DNA of 64,000 bases from an uncultured Allomuricauda sp. (GTDB taxonomy: Bacteria > Bacteroidota > Bacteroidia > Flavobacteriales > Flavobacteriaceae): the NCBI RefSeq assembly GCF_947499695.1, contig NZ_CANMPQ010000003.1, positions 219,859 through 283,858 on the forward strand, given 5' to 3'. Below, one piece after another: positions 1 to 8,954 of the stretch (position 1 is the stretch's first letter; every line of letters starts with the position of its first letter). The translations under genes and the position numbers were made by a program. The notes under the pieces were generated by a model, which saw only the letters and a program-made list of their open reading frames with translations, had not been told where the DNA came from and did no database searches.

Positions 1-865
1 GGAGTGAAGGATATAGAAAAATCCTGCTCTGACTTATAATAGCGGGTAAATCAGTATTGGGCACATAACCCGTTAAATGGATCAACTCTCTTATTTGTCG
101 TCCTCCCACTGTATCCAAAAGTTTTAACAACTCATCTTCATCATAATCGAGCATGACCAATTTGTATTTCCCTGGATACATTTTGTTGAAGTCCGAAAAG
201 GCCTTTAGTACACCCTTGGTATTCTTCTTTGGATCAGTATTACCCAAAAAGAAAAAGAAATTATCAGGTAAGTTGTAGCGCCCTTTGATGTTTTGCAACC
301 GGGCCGTATCTGTAACTTTTTTGAAATGTGACCCTACCCCATTATAAATTGCGGTCAATCGGTTGTCTTTAAAACCAAAATGGTCATTGATTCGCTGTTT
401 TTCGTAATTGGAGACGGTAATCACCTTTTTACTTTTTCGAATAACTGGAGGTACAAAGTACCTGCGGTACATATTGCCCAGCTTTTGATACCAGGTACCT
501 TCTTTTTTGAACAGACTAATACTTTCCAGATAGATTATATCATGCAAAGTGGTAACTATCGGCACTTTTGAAAAAATGGGTCCCGTATTACTTGTACAGT
601 GCAGTACATCGCAACCTTCTTTATAAGCAGCTCTTGGAAGAGCTATCTGTTCCCATCCTGGATACCCCCATCTTGAGTTTAACTCCACAATCTTGAAATT
701 GGAAGCTTCAGGAATACAGGTGTCATCAAAATCCGGTTTCACAAAAACCACATATTCATTTTTCTGGTCTATTCTTTGAAGGTTTTTAATCAACTCCAAA
801 GCCACCATATCCATACCGTGCTTCTTTTTTCTGAAAAGACGTTGTCCCTCTATTCCTATTTTCAT
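1..865 (-). CDS. Glycosyltransferase family 4 (partial, 3' end outside window)
   Basis: The reading frame opens at the ATG at 863-865 and runs unbroken to the window edge, giving about 288 residues without a stop. It begins MKIGIEGQRLFRKKKHGMD, the usual N-terminal strand and glycine-rich turn of GT-B fold, GT4-type transferases. It continues with the DVLHCTSNTGP and TTLHDIIY segments and a FFLGNTDPKKNTKGVLKAF stretch typical of the start of the nucleotide-sugar-binding half. The C-terminal EX7E region lies outside. It follows the upstream GT2 gene by only 6 bases, so it is probably the distal gene of the exopolysaccharide operon and would add a sugar to the lipid-linked repeat unit in the cytoplasm. 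Donor and acceptor cannot be told. Confidence 0.85.
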   Translation of the reverse strand, partial: MKIGIEGQRLFRKKKHGMDMVALELIKNLQRIDQKNEYVVFVKPDFDDTCIPEASNFKIVELNSRWGYPGWEQIALPRAAYKEGCDVLHCTSNTGPIFSKVPIVTTLHDIIYLESISLFKKEGTWYQKLGNMYRRYFVPPVIRKSKKVITVSNYEKQRINDHFGFKDNRLTAIYNGVGSHFKKVTDTARLQNIKGRYNLPDNFFFFLGNTDPKKNTKGVLKAFSDFNKMYPGKYKLVMLDYDEDELLKLLDTVGGRQIRELIHLTGYVPNTDLPAIISQSRIFLYPSL

Positions 866-871
866 TTGTTC

Positions 872-2080
872 TTATTGACTGTTAATGGTCCCGTGTTGGG
901 TATGAATAAACTTTTTATTGGCCCCTTTTAATTTGAACAAGGACAAAAACATCACTGCAAATGCTTTGGGAAGTGTCAACAATGCACTGAAAGTGGCTTT
1001 GCTGTAAAATTTCTTTGGAACGGCAAAGGCAAAGGCAAAAATGACCAATCCAAAACTCACATACCAAAACATACTGGGTACTAACAATAGGCTAGACGGC
1101 CAGATTATATTCAAGATGAAATATGTTAATGTTATGACCGTGACCAATCCTAGTAGAAGCACTCTTGGAGGGGACACCATTTGATAGACTTTATCGAAAA
1201 AATCAACATTGCCCCTAGTGAAGAGTTCTCTTAATCCTGGCATAAAATAGCGCCCGAAATAAACGAACTGGGCGGACAACCATCGTTTCCGCTGATTAGC
1301 AAAAACTTCAGATTTTTGAACCTTTTCATCCAAAACCAAAGCATTATCCAAATATTCGATTTTAGTTCTGTTCTTCAGAAGTTTTAATTCCAATTCCTTA
1401 TCAAAACCACCTACAGCGTTCACATTTGCCATAGTGCTTTTGAAAAAATAATAGTCAAAGGCCATTCCGGATCCAATCAAAGCTGAAGAAAGCCCTAAAA
1501 CCCTGTGCCCCTTGCGAAAAATGTGGTTGTTAATTTCCTCACTGATCGCATCAAGAATGGCAAATGAAGTATTTGTGTTTTTTGCAATGCGATGTCCCTG
1601 CACCACTTTGTATCCTTGATTGAAAGCTTTGTTGATTTTCTCAACAAAATCTGGTTCCATAATATTATCCGCATCCAAAATCAAGGCTATGTCATAGTCA
1701 TCACCTATTACCTTCATCGCTTGGTTCAAGGCTTTGGACTTGGTACTTTTTTCAAAGGAAACCTCAACAACCCGTAAGGGCAATTTTTTTAAGCTTTCCA
1801 ATGTTGCTTGCTGAAATGAATCGGCTATTATGACCACTTCAAAAAGTTGAGAAGGATATGTCTGTTGAAGTGCTTGTTTGGCAACATCAATTATGACTGC
1901 GTCTTCTTTATAACCAGGAATAAGTACAGCAAATTTTTTTTGCTTGTGAAGAATTTCCCTCCTCTTCTTTGCAGAAAACAAGCCGGCAAAGGAAAAAACA
2001 AACACATAAATGGATGCGAATCCAAAATATCCTATGAAAAGGATTTCCAAACTATTGATCAAGATTTTGATTACATCCAT
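872..2080 (-). CDS. Membrane glycosyltransferase family 2 (cellulose synthase-like topology)
   Basis: A 402-residue processive-type GT2. One membrane segment lies at about residues 10-35, then a cytoplasmic GT-A domain (KFAVLIPGYKED; the DxD motif in LILDADN near residue 137). A QRKRWL motif near residue 263 corresponds to the QxxRW acceptor motif of cellulose- and hyaluronan-synthase relatives. At least two further membrane segments lie at about 305-355, with a basic tail. This layout is known from inner-membrane transferases that add or extrude sugars, but it is also common in single-addition EPS enzymes, so processivity is an inference. It lies 18 bases downstream of the UDP-glucuronate decarboxylase gene and 6 bases upstream of a GT4 gene on the same strand. 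Confidence 0.85.
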   Translation of the reverse strand: MDVIKILINSLEILFIGYFGFASIYVFVFSFAGLFSAKKRREILHKQKKFAVLIPGYKEDAVIIDVAKQALQQTYPSQLFEVVIIADSFQQATLESLKKLPLRVVEVSFEKSTKSKALNQAMKVIGDDYDIALILDADNIMEPDFVEKINKAFNQGYKVVQGHRIAKNTNTSFAILDAISEEINNHIFRKGHRVLGLSSALIGSGMAFDYYFFKSTMANVNAVGGFDKELELKLLKNRTKIEYLDNALVLDEKVQKSEVFANQRKRWLSAQFVYFGRYFMPGLRELFTRGNVDFFDKVYQMVSPPRVLLLGLVTVITLTYFILNIIWPSSLLLVPSMFWYVSFGLVIFAFAFAVPKKFYSKATFSALLTLPKAFAVMFLSLFKLKGANKKFIHTQHGTINSQ

Positions 2081-2098
2081 GCTATGAATTCGAATTAA

Positions 2099-3067
2099 CT
2101 ACCCTTCTACTAATTCTTTAATAGATTTTTCCTTGAGTAAATTATCAAAGTACTCAATGGTCTTTCCAAGACCTGTTCTCAAATCCACACTGGGTTCCCA
2201 ACCCTCTAAGCGTTCTTGTGCCAATGAAATATCTGGCTTACGCTGCATGGGGTCATCTGCTGGAAGTGGCAAATGAATAATTCTGGATTTGGACCCGGTA
2301 AGGTCTATGATATTTTCTGCGAGTTCCAACATGGTAAACTCTCCTGGGTTTCCAATGTTGATCGGACCAATAAAGTCATCTTCGGTATCCATCATCTTGA
2401 TCATTCCATCTACCAAATCACTTACATATTGAAAGCTTCTGGTTTGGGTTCCATCTCCGAAAATTGTAATGTCTTTTCCTTGCAGTGCCTGCATGATAAA
2501 GTTGGATACTACCCTACCATCATCCGGTTCCATTCTAGGTCCGTAGGTATTGAATATTCGAATGATCTTGACCAAAACATCATTGGAATTGTGATAGTTC
2601 ACAAACAAAGATTCAGCGCAACGTTTGCCTTCATCGTAGCATGATCGGATTCCAATCGGGTTTACATGACCCCAATAATCTTCTGGTTGCGGATGCAACT
2701 CTGGATCACCGTAGACCTCGCTTGTTGAAGCCTGTAGAATCTTCGCCTTAATACGTTTCGCCAATCCCAACATATTAATAGCGCCTAAAACAGATGTTTT
2801 AATTGTCTTAATGGGATTATGCTGATAATGCACCGGTGAAGCGGGACACGCCAGATTGTAGATTTCGTCTACTTCCAAGAAATAAGGCAAGGTCACATCG
2901 TGACGAATTATCTCAAAATATGGGTTATCCATTAAATGGACTATTTTACTTTTCCGTCCAGTAAAGTAGTTATCCATACTGACCACTTCATTGCCTTCTT
3001 TCAGCAATCTTTCACATAAATGAGAGCCAACAAAACCTGCCCCTCCTGTTACCAATATTCGTTTCAT
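2099..3067 (-). CDS. UDP-glucuronate decarboxylase (UDP-xylose synthase)
   Basis: A 322-residue short-chain dehydrogenase/reductase of the extended type. The NAD-binding glycine motif is [10 protein letters not shown] (residues 7-16). The STSEVYGDP segment and the catalytic Y-x3-K in SCYDEGKR (about residues 143-150) are followed by [10 protein letters not shown]. The [19 protein letters not shown] and [18 protein letters not shown] segments are hallmarks of UDP-glucuronate decarboxylases rather than generic epimerases. The reaction converts UDP-glucuronate to UDP-xylose through a 4-keto intermediate. The upstream neighbour, 7 bases away, is UDP-glucose 6-dehydrogenase, which makes its substrate, so the pair supplies UDP-GlcA and UDP-Xyl to the EPS transferases. 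One usually proline position before SCYDEGKR is isoleucine ([11 protein letters not shown]), a mild deviation. Confidence 0.9.
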   Translation of the reverse strand: MKRILVTGGAGFVGSHLCERLLKEGNEVVSMDNYFTGRKSKIVHLMDNPYFEIIRHDVTLPYFLEVDEIYNLACPASPVHYQHNPIKTIKTSVLGAINMLGLAKRIKAKILQASTSEVYGDPELHPQPEDYWGHVNPIGIRSCYDEGKRCAESLFVNYHNSNDVLVKIIRIFNTYGPRMEPDDGRVVSNFIMQALQGKDITIFGDGTQTRSFQYVSDLVDGMIKMMDTEDDFIGPINIGNPGEFTMLELAENIIDLTGSKSRIIHLPLPADDPMQRKPDISLAQERLEGWEPSVDLRTGLGKTIEYFDNLLKEKSIKELVEG

Positions 3068-3074
3068 TGTGCTA

Positions 3075-4427
3075 TTAAATATTTATGGTTTCTTTTTCCG
3101 TGCTACTCACCACATTTCTTCCAATGCTGTGGTATGTAAATCCAAGTTCTCCCATTTCCTCTGGGTCGTAAATGTTTCGACCATCAAAGACGAGTTTCTC
3201 GTTCATCAGTTTTTCCAAAATCCTGAAATTCGGCATTCTGAATTCGGACCATTCCGTGACAACAATCAAGGCATCGGCCTCAATTATGGCGTCATATTCG
3301 TCCTTGGCGTATTCTATTTTATCTCCTAAAATGCGCTTTGTTTCCTCCATGGCAACTGGGTCATATGCCCTGACGTTTGCCCCTAAGGCTTTTAATTGCT
3401 CAATAATTACAAGTGACGGTGCTTCACGCATGTCGTCGGTTTTGGGTTTAAAGGACAATCCCCAAAGACCAAACTGCTTGCCTTTTAGGTTTTCACCGAA
3501 ATGTGCTTTTATCTTTTCGACCAGCACTGATTTCTGTCTATAGTTAACACTTTCAACAGCCTTCAAAACTTCCAAAGAATGTCCATATTCATCTGCTGTT
3601 CTGACCAATGCTTGCACATCTTTTGGGAAGCAACTGCCCCCATAACCCGTTCCTGGGTAAATGAATTTGTTTCCAATTCTTGTATCTGAGCCTATGCCTT
3701 TTCTTACCAAATCGACATTGGCACCAACCAACTCGCATAGGTTTGCAATGTCGTTCATAAAGCTAATCTTGGTGGCCAACATAGAGTTTGCCGCATATTT
3801 TGTCATCTCTGAAGAGAAAATATCCATAAACAAAAGTGGGTGCCCGTTCATTAAGAAGGGCTTATACAACTTGCGCATCACTTTTTCAGCGCGCTTGCTC
3901 TCAATTCCCACCACAATACGATCAGGTTTTAGAAAATCATCTACTGCACTTCCTTCTTTCAAGAATTCTGGATTTGAAGCAACATCAAAGGGAATTCGAA
4001 CATTCCTATTTGACAATTCTTCTTCTACGGCCGCCTTCACCTTATATGAAGTTCCTACCGGCACCGTACTTTTGGTAATGACTACTTTGTAGTCTTCCAT
4101 ATGCTGACCGATTTCTCGAGCAACACCCAATACGTATTTTAAATCGGCACTTCCATCTTCATCGGGAGGTGTTCCAACGGCAATAAAAACAGCATCGCTA
4201 TCTTTGATTCCCTTTTTAAGATTCGTGGTAAAAGAGATTCTACCTTTGTCAATATTCCGTTCTAGTATTACATCGAGTCCGGGTTCGTAAATTGGCACCT
4301 CTCCGTTTCGGAGCTTTTCAATTTTTTTCTCATCTATGTCCACACAGACGACATTGATTCCGGTTTCTGCGAAACAAGTTCCCGTGACCAAACCCACATA
4401 TCCTGTTCCAACTACTGTTATATTCAT
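3075..4427 (-). CDS. ugd: UDP-glucose 6-dehydrogenase
   Basis: At 450 residues this is normal for the family. The N-terminal Rossmann motif is [10 protein letters not shown] (residues 7-16), followed by the [12 protein letters not shown]-binding acid and the conserved VGTPPDEDG and TKSTVPVGT stretches. The catalytic cysteine lies in [12 protein letters not shown] (about residue 260). The C-terminal UDP-binding domain contains [16 protein letters not shown]. The enzyme oxidises UDP-glucose twice with NAD+ to UDP-glucuronate in the cytoplasm. It sits 7 bases before the UDP-glucuronate decarboxylase gene, so the two act in sequence. The ATG at 4425-4427 matches the usual family start [12 protein letters not shown]. 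Confidence 0.95.
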   Translation of the reverse strand: MNITVVGTGYVGLVTGTCFAETGINVVCVDIDEKKIEKLRNGEVPIYEPGLDVILERNIDKGRISFTTNLKKGIKDSDAVFIAVGTPPDEDGSADLKYVLGVAREIGQHMEDYKVVITKSTVPVGTSYKVKAAVEEELSNRNVRIPFDVASNPEFLKEGSAVDDFLKPDRIVVGIESKRAEKVMRKLYKPFLMNGHPLLFMDIFSSEMTKYAANSMLATKISFMNDIANLCELVGANVDLVRKGIGSDTRIGNKFIYPGTGYGGSCFPKDVQALVRTADEYGHSLEVLKAVESVNYRQKSVLVEKIKAHFGENLKGKQFGLWGLSFKPKTDDMREAPSLVIIEQLKALGANVRAYDPVAMEETKRILGDKIEYAKDEYDAIIEADALIVVTEWSEFRMPNFRILEKLMNEKLVFDGRNIYDPEEMGELGFTYHSIGRNVVSSTEKETINI

Positions 4428-4477
4428 AATCTTATATTTCTATTAAGGTTGATTTTATTATTTATTCTTTGCTACTG

Positions 4478-6403
4478 TTATTTTATGTACCAATCAATGT
4501 TTTGGGTACCACCAGAGTTAGCCCAATTCACAAAATCGGGATACTCCTGATTAATGGACACGGTTTCTGGCGGGGGTACAAACCCCTCATAGATATTTAA
4601 TGCCCAAGGAAGATTCATACTTGTTTTATAGTACCTATTGTTGGAAGGGTTGCTAAAATCATCTCCTGAAGCTAGAAACCCTGCTTTACTTGTTGGTGGA
4701 AGATCTGGCAGATGTATTTCCTTGGCTCTTGTTGCATCAGCAATTAAAAATGAATTGAAGGGCACATCTCCCAATGAGTTAACATCCATAGGATTGGCAA
4801 ACGTAATTTCGATATTGATGGTTTCTCCCGCTCTTCCAATCACATTTCCAATCACAAAAACAACAGTCTCATCCGCAGCTGTACCTGTTTCCGTTCCATT
4901 TGCCGCAACATTTATATAATCCGCATTCAACACTTGTCCAGTTATGCCAGAAATATTGGATGGTGCTATTGGAAAGGTGAACGCAAATCCATTTTCTAGG
5001 TGTCCTCCAATTGATTCTATGGTGAAAGTTGCCTGAATTTTGGTAACCATATTATCTGCGTTCGCCATTAAATTGAAATTGTAATCCATGGCCAAATCGT
5101 TAAAATCATAATCTCCAATATGCGGCCATAAATCCTCAAAAACCATTTTACCGGAAGAATTGATCGATGGGGAAAAATTGTTAAACGCCAGATTAAAATC
5201 GAATGGAAAGTCATCCAATGTATTATCCACACCGTCTACATCAGCATCATTAGCAGTATCAAGAGTTCCAAAATCCAATACCTGAACAGCACCAATCGGG
5301 TTTGAGGTGATATAGAAAAGTGAATCGTTAAAATCTCCGTCGTCGCCATTTCTTGGCCCATCCTCGATTCCCAATACAGCTAGATTTCTATTGGGGTCGT
5401 TCAACAGTACCATTTGCGATTTATTATTGTTATCGGTGTTAAAAGTTTCTTCAGAATAGTAGGTGTGTTGTCCTTTTCCTACCTTATTTCCTTTCCATCC
5501 GTTGGAGACCACAAACCATGAAACCACAGTGTTGGCTGGAAATCTTCCAAGGTGAACTTTATCTCCTGGAAATAACCCTCCTCCCGCTCCATTCATCGAG
5601 GCATTGGGAAAAATGACGGTGTGTGCCGTAATATCATCTGATGAAGCAGGTGCCTGACCAACAGGAAATGAATAGAAGCCCAAAGTATTTCTCCAAACGG
5701 CACTTTCTGCAACGAATGTGACCCAAACATCAGCTTCTTCGGTGATCACAAGATTAGTTTCTTTGTTATCTAAGTACTCGGGATGAAGGTCGTTGACACT
5801 TTGATTTTCAGGAAGCGATGCGTTGATATCATCCAATAATTCCTGAGTAATCACATCTGGTGTTTCCATTACATCCGGAACTCCATTGGAATCATGTCCA
5901 CTCAAGAAAGTAAAATCAATATCCCCCGGGGGTTTATTGGATTTTGACTTTAATGTTATGCCACTTATCTTACCTGCAACAGGAATATTCCGATCATAAA
6001 GACTATTGTAATCAAAGTTAATGCTGTTGTTTACGATTGGGAGTCTGACCAAAGGGGTTAAACCCAGGTAGTTGGTTGAAATAAGAACGGAATCAGTTTC
6101 TGTGCTTAGTTGAAACTGCTTCCCAAAATGGCCGTTGTCATCAAAATTTGCTTTGCCAAAGGCCAGACTATCTTGTTCACCCTTTTTTCCATATAATGTG
6201 AACACCGCATTATCTAAAAATTCAGGCACATTCAATGAGACCGTAACGCTCCGACTTGTCGAATAATCAAAATCGGAGGGCACATCGAATACGGAGAGGG
6301 GCCCTTCCACTTCTGGTGGGGGATCAAGATCGTTTTCACTCACACATCCATATAAAATGGATATGAATAGGGACAAAATTGTAATTTGCACACTTTTGGA
6401 CAT
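4478..6403 (-). CDS. LruC domain-containing lipoprotein
   Basis: A 641-residue secreted protein. The N-terminus is a lipoprotein signal (hydrophobic run ending in the lipobox LYGC at about residue 20, then SEND), so it is anchored in a membrane. The middle holds a DUF4114-like segment (GPRNGDDGDFNDSLFYIT, about residues 349-366). A LruC domain follows, recognisable by the motif DLWPHIGDYDFNDLAMDY (about 425-442) and the ESIGGHLENGFAFTFP segment. LruC domains are described in Leptospira and Bacteroidota surface lipoproteins; their biochemical role is not established. The gene lies between a GT2 and ugd in the EPS cluster but has its own upstream space with a direct repeat. A role in binding or anchoring the polysaccharide at the surface is only inference from position. 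Confidence 0.8.
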   Translation of the reverse strand: MSKSVQITILSLFISILYGCVSENDLDPPPEVEGPLSVFDVPSDFDYSTSRSVTVSLNVPEFLDNAVFTLYGKKGEQDSLAFGKANFDDNGHFGKQFQLSTETDSVLISTNYLGLTPLVRLPIVNNSINFDYNSLYDRNIPVAGKISGITLKSKSNKPPGDIDFTFLSGHDSNGVPDVMETPDVITQELLDDINASLPENQSVNDLHPEYLDNKETNLVITEEADVWVTFVAESAVWRNTLGFYSFPVGQAPASSDDITAHTVIFPNASMNGAGGGLFPGDKVHLGRFPANTVVSWFVVSNGWKGNKVGKGQHTYYSEETFNTDNNNKSQMVLLNDPNRNLAVLGIEDGPRNGDDGDFNDSLFYITSNPIGAVQVLDFGTLDTANDADVDGVDNTLDDFPFDFNLAFNNFSPSINSSGKMVFEDLWPHIGDYDFNDLAMDYNFNLMANADNMVTKIQATFTIESIGGHLENGFAFTFPIAPSNISGITGQVLNADYINVAANGTETGTAADETVVFVIGNVIGRAGETINIEITFANPMDVNSLGDVPFNSFLIADATRAKEIHLPDLPPTSKAGFLASGDDFSNPSNNRYYKTSMNLPWALNIYEGFVPPPETVSINQEYPDFVNWANSGGTQNIDWYIK

Positions 6404-6463
6404 AAAAGTAGGTTTATTAACTATTTGTAAATATTATCCTACATTTTAAGAAGGAAAAGTATT

Positions 6464-6493
6464 TGTTGTAAAGTATTGAATTCGTGTTGTAAA
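6464..6493 (-). promoter_or_regulatory. Direct repeat with two-turn spacing upstream of the LruC lipoprotein gene
   Basis: The 9-mer TGTTGTAAA (plus strand) occurs at 6464-6472 and again at 6485-6493, start to start 21 bases apart. The sites lie 61-90 bases before the lipoprotein start. LytTR-type regulators are known to bind pairs of about 9-base direct repeats with two-turn phasing, and a LytTR regulator is encoded at 18154-18864, so this is a candidate activator site. The pairing with that regulator is an inference. Confidence 0.4.
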
Positions 6494-6559
6494 CACACAG
6501 CAAAGGAGTTCTTAATGCCCATGAGCGCCCTTTTCTTTGCTGAAATTCAAGGGTCTGAC

Positions 6560-7459
6560 TTACCCCATTTTAGTTCCATGTGTCATATTCCATGAAATGG
6601 CTCTCCAAAATGCCTTAAAGTGTTGGTGTTCATTTTTTACCAAGAACTGCAGACTGTTCTTTGGTATAGAAATCAAGCATTGGAAAATAAGGCTGACACC
6701 CAATTGAAACGGTTTAAAATTGCGTCTTGCAAACAGTATTCGATTTCGAGAAATGTAATAGGTTTTTAAGGGACTGAATTTTCCTGTTGAAATGGACTCC
6801 TTGTGTAAAATATAGGATTTAGGCTGATAATAGATTTTGTATCCTGCCCGTTTGATCATTTCCGCCCAATCATGTTCTTCGTAATACAAAAAGTAGATCT
6901 CTGTCATCATCCCAACTTTTTCCACCACTTTTCGTGGTACCATCATTGCTGCTCCATGGATGGATTCAGTTTCTCCTTCTTTATCAAAACGTCCATCATC
7001 TTTTTGATGGTAACCGATACTATTATTCCGAATGGTCCAATGGTTCATCGGGGTGTAACCCGCATATTGAATCAGTTCAGGGTTCCAATGGAATTTTATT
7101 TTAGGACTCACCATCCCAATAGTTTCATCTTCTTGCAAGGTTTGAACCAAAGGTTCAATAAATCCTTCTGGAACAATAGTATCGTTATTAATGAACAATA
7201 AATATGCTCCCCTGGATTGTTTCACTCCCAGATTATTTCCACCCGCAAATCCCAAATTCTCCTTGCTTTTTATTAAGCATACTTCAGGGAATTGTTCTTT
7301 GATAATATCTGGGTTGTCATTAGGTGAAGCGTTGTCTACGACAATTACCTCAACATTTGGGTAAGTCAATCCTTTTAGGGACTGTAACATCTCAAGAGTA
7401 ACTGCCGATTCATTATAGTTAATGGTGATAATGGATACCAAGGGAAATTCTTCGTGCAT
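6560..7459 (-). CDS. Glycosyltransferase family 2 (rhamnosyltransferase-like)
   Basis: A 299-residue soluble GT-A transferase. It begins with VSIITINYNESAVTLEMLQS, has the VIVVDNASPNDN segment and the DxD-like NNDTIVPEGF (about residues 90-99). It continues with a GAAMMVPRKVVEKVG acceptor-side segment and YYEEHDWAEMIKRAGYK, the usual ED motif of the WcaA/RfbF-like rhamnosyl- and glycosyl-transferase group. A weakly hydrophobic C-terminal stretch may touch the membrane. It follows the polymerase gene by 10 bases and should elongate the lipid-linked repeat unit in the cytoplasm. The sugar specificity cannot be read from sequence; rhamnose is only the family annotation. Confidence 0.88.
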   Translation of the reverse strand: MHEEFPLVSIITINYNESAVTLEMLQSLKGLTYPNVEVIVVDNASPNDNPDIIKEQFPEVCLIKSKENLGFAGGNNLGVKQSRGAYLLFINNDTIVPEGFIEPLVQTLQEDETIGMVSPKIKFHWNPELIQYAGYTPMNHWTIRNNSIGYHQKDDGRFDKEGETESIHGAAMMVPRKVVEKVGMMTEIYFLYYEEHDWAEMIKRAGYKIYYQPKSYILHKESISTGKFSPLKTYYISRNRILFARRNFKPFQLGVSLIFQCLISIPKNSLQFLVKNEHQHFKAFWRAISWNMTHGTKMG

Positions 7460-7469
7460 AATTTTATAT

Positions 7470-8954
7470 TTAGGCTGCTAGAGCCAATTCTTCTTGTTCT
7501 AATTGTTCCTTTTCTTGCTGAATCTTCTTATCCCATTTTGGCGAAAGGAAGATAAAAACCATCCCCACATACATTAGAATTCCTGTAGGAAACTGTCCAA
7601 ATACTCCATTGCCATAAGAAGCCAGCATGATTCCGGCCATACCGCAGACCAGAGCTGTTACCTGTCCTTTTAACCAATCGTCCCGTATTTTAAACATGCA
7701 GTTGTACGCTCCTGTTATCAAAACAAAAAACAGGATAAACAAATGGAGCCATAAACCGATAATCCCCATATCCGCCCATATAGCCACAAACCAACTATCG
7801 GTAGCTGTATTGGCCAAAAACGTATGTGGAGTAAATCGTTGCCCCCAGTTTCCTGTAGAACCTATACCACCACCAAAAGGTCTTGAGGCAAGATATCCGG
7901 AAAGTTTTCTTTGGTTTTCCAAACGCACTTGCAGGGATGCGTCATTTGGGTCGAAAGCGGTACGCATTCTTCGAATTTGGTCATTGGTGTTACCAATTGT
8001 GGTGTATTTGAAAAACACAAATATGGCGATTCCGGCCATTGCTCCAAGAACAATACTTGGGATATGTTTTCTTACAATAATGAACATCACTCCGCCCATA
8101 GCCGGTACGGCAATAGCTCCTCTTGTACCTGAAATCAACATCCCATACAATCCCATTATGGCAACAAAACCGAAGAATGCCCTAAGCTTGAAATTATCCT
8201 TCATAAAGAGGGTCAAAATTCCAAAAACCACTCCAGTATGACCTTGCGATGCTCCAAACTGTCCCGCATCGGAATAGAAGGAAAAGATTCGAAGTTTCCC
8301 AAAAAGAATATGAGTAACTGCGCCTCCGCCATCCAACCAGGCTTGTTCAAAAGAATCTACGCCAAGAGTCATCTGTATTATACCTTTAAACGTTCCCAAA
8401 AGGCTGATTACTCCCCAAATCATAAAGAAAGTCATCATGTCCTTTGGTCGATTGAATAGGATAAAACACAATGGAATAATCAACCATTGATAGAGTGCAA
8501 TTCCACGCATGGCATAGAACCAAGCTTCTATACTAACGGCTTCCGGGTTTACCGCCTGCATCATGGCATAACCAAACCAAATACTCGCCAAAACGGTCAA
8601 TTGTGAACGTGCATTACTCCAAGGCAAACGAATCCGGAACTCTTTAAAAAAGAGCGCCATGTACATCATAAATAACAGTCCATCTATCATTAATCCCCAT
8701 GTCCCCGGCAAGTATCTTGAGATTCCCGTCACAAAAAAACTAAATGCTATTATGGTTATGATTCCTATTCTTGGCGAAAGAAATAGATTGATTACATATA
8801 GCATACCCAAGGGAAAAGCAATAATTCCTATCCCCGCAATAATTCCTTTGGAGGCGATAAGCAAGGCAGATGCGATTGCCAATGAAAATAATGTAAGAAT
8901 CGGTAGCGGTTTCTTTAACAAGTCTTGACCATATGTTCGCTCAAATGGATTCAT
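7470..8954 (-). CDS. O-antigen ligase/Wzy-type polysaccharide polymerase
   Basis: A 494-residue multi-spanning inner-membrane protein with about twelve hydrophobic segments and one larger extracytoplasmic loop. That loop (about residues 320-375) contains FGGGIGSTGNWGQRF and a TFLANTATDSWFVAIWADMGIIGL segment typical of the Wzy_C/WaaL superfamily. These proteins join undecaprenyl-linked repeat units on the periplasmic face, or ligate the polymer to an acceptor. Its position, next to the flippase (4-base ATGA overlap) and the Wzc-like co-polymerase, favours polymerase. The tail is acidic and glutamine-rich (QQEKEQLEQEE). No catalytic residue can be assigned safely because members of this superfamily diverge strongly. 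Confidence 0.85.
   Translation of the reverse strand: MNPFERTYGQDLLKKPLPILTLFSLAIASALLIASKGIIAGIGIIAFPLGMLYVINLFLSPRIGIITIIAFSFFVTGISRYLPGTWGLMIDGLLFMMYMALFFKEFRIRLPWSNARSQLTVLASIWFGYAMMQAVNPEAVSIEAWFYAMRGIALYQWLIIPLCFILFNRPKDMMTFFMIWGVISLLGTFKGIIQMTLGVDSFEQAWLDGGGAVTHILFGKLRIFSFYSDAGQFGASQGHTGVVFGILTLFMKDNFKLRAFFGFVAIMGLYGMLISGTRGAIAVPAMGGVMFIIVRKHIPSIVLGAMAGIAIFVFFKYTTIGNTNDQIRRMRTAFDPNDASLQVRLENQRKLSGYLASRPFGGGIGSTGNWGQRFTPHTFLANTATDSWFVAIWADMGIIGLWLHLFILFFVLITGAYNCMFKIRDDWLKGQVTALVCGMAGIMLASYGNGVFGQFPTGILMYVGMVFIFLSPKWDKKIQQEKEQLEQEELALAA

Noticed and set aside
3661..4092. Plus-strand open frame of about 143 codons
   Set aside because: Antisense to ugd, whose protein is unmistakable on the other strand.
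7627..8241. Plus-strand open frame of about 204 codons
   Set aside because: It lies wholly antisense to the polymerase gene and has low-complexity Ile/Pro/Asn content with no family signature.
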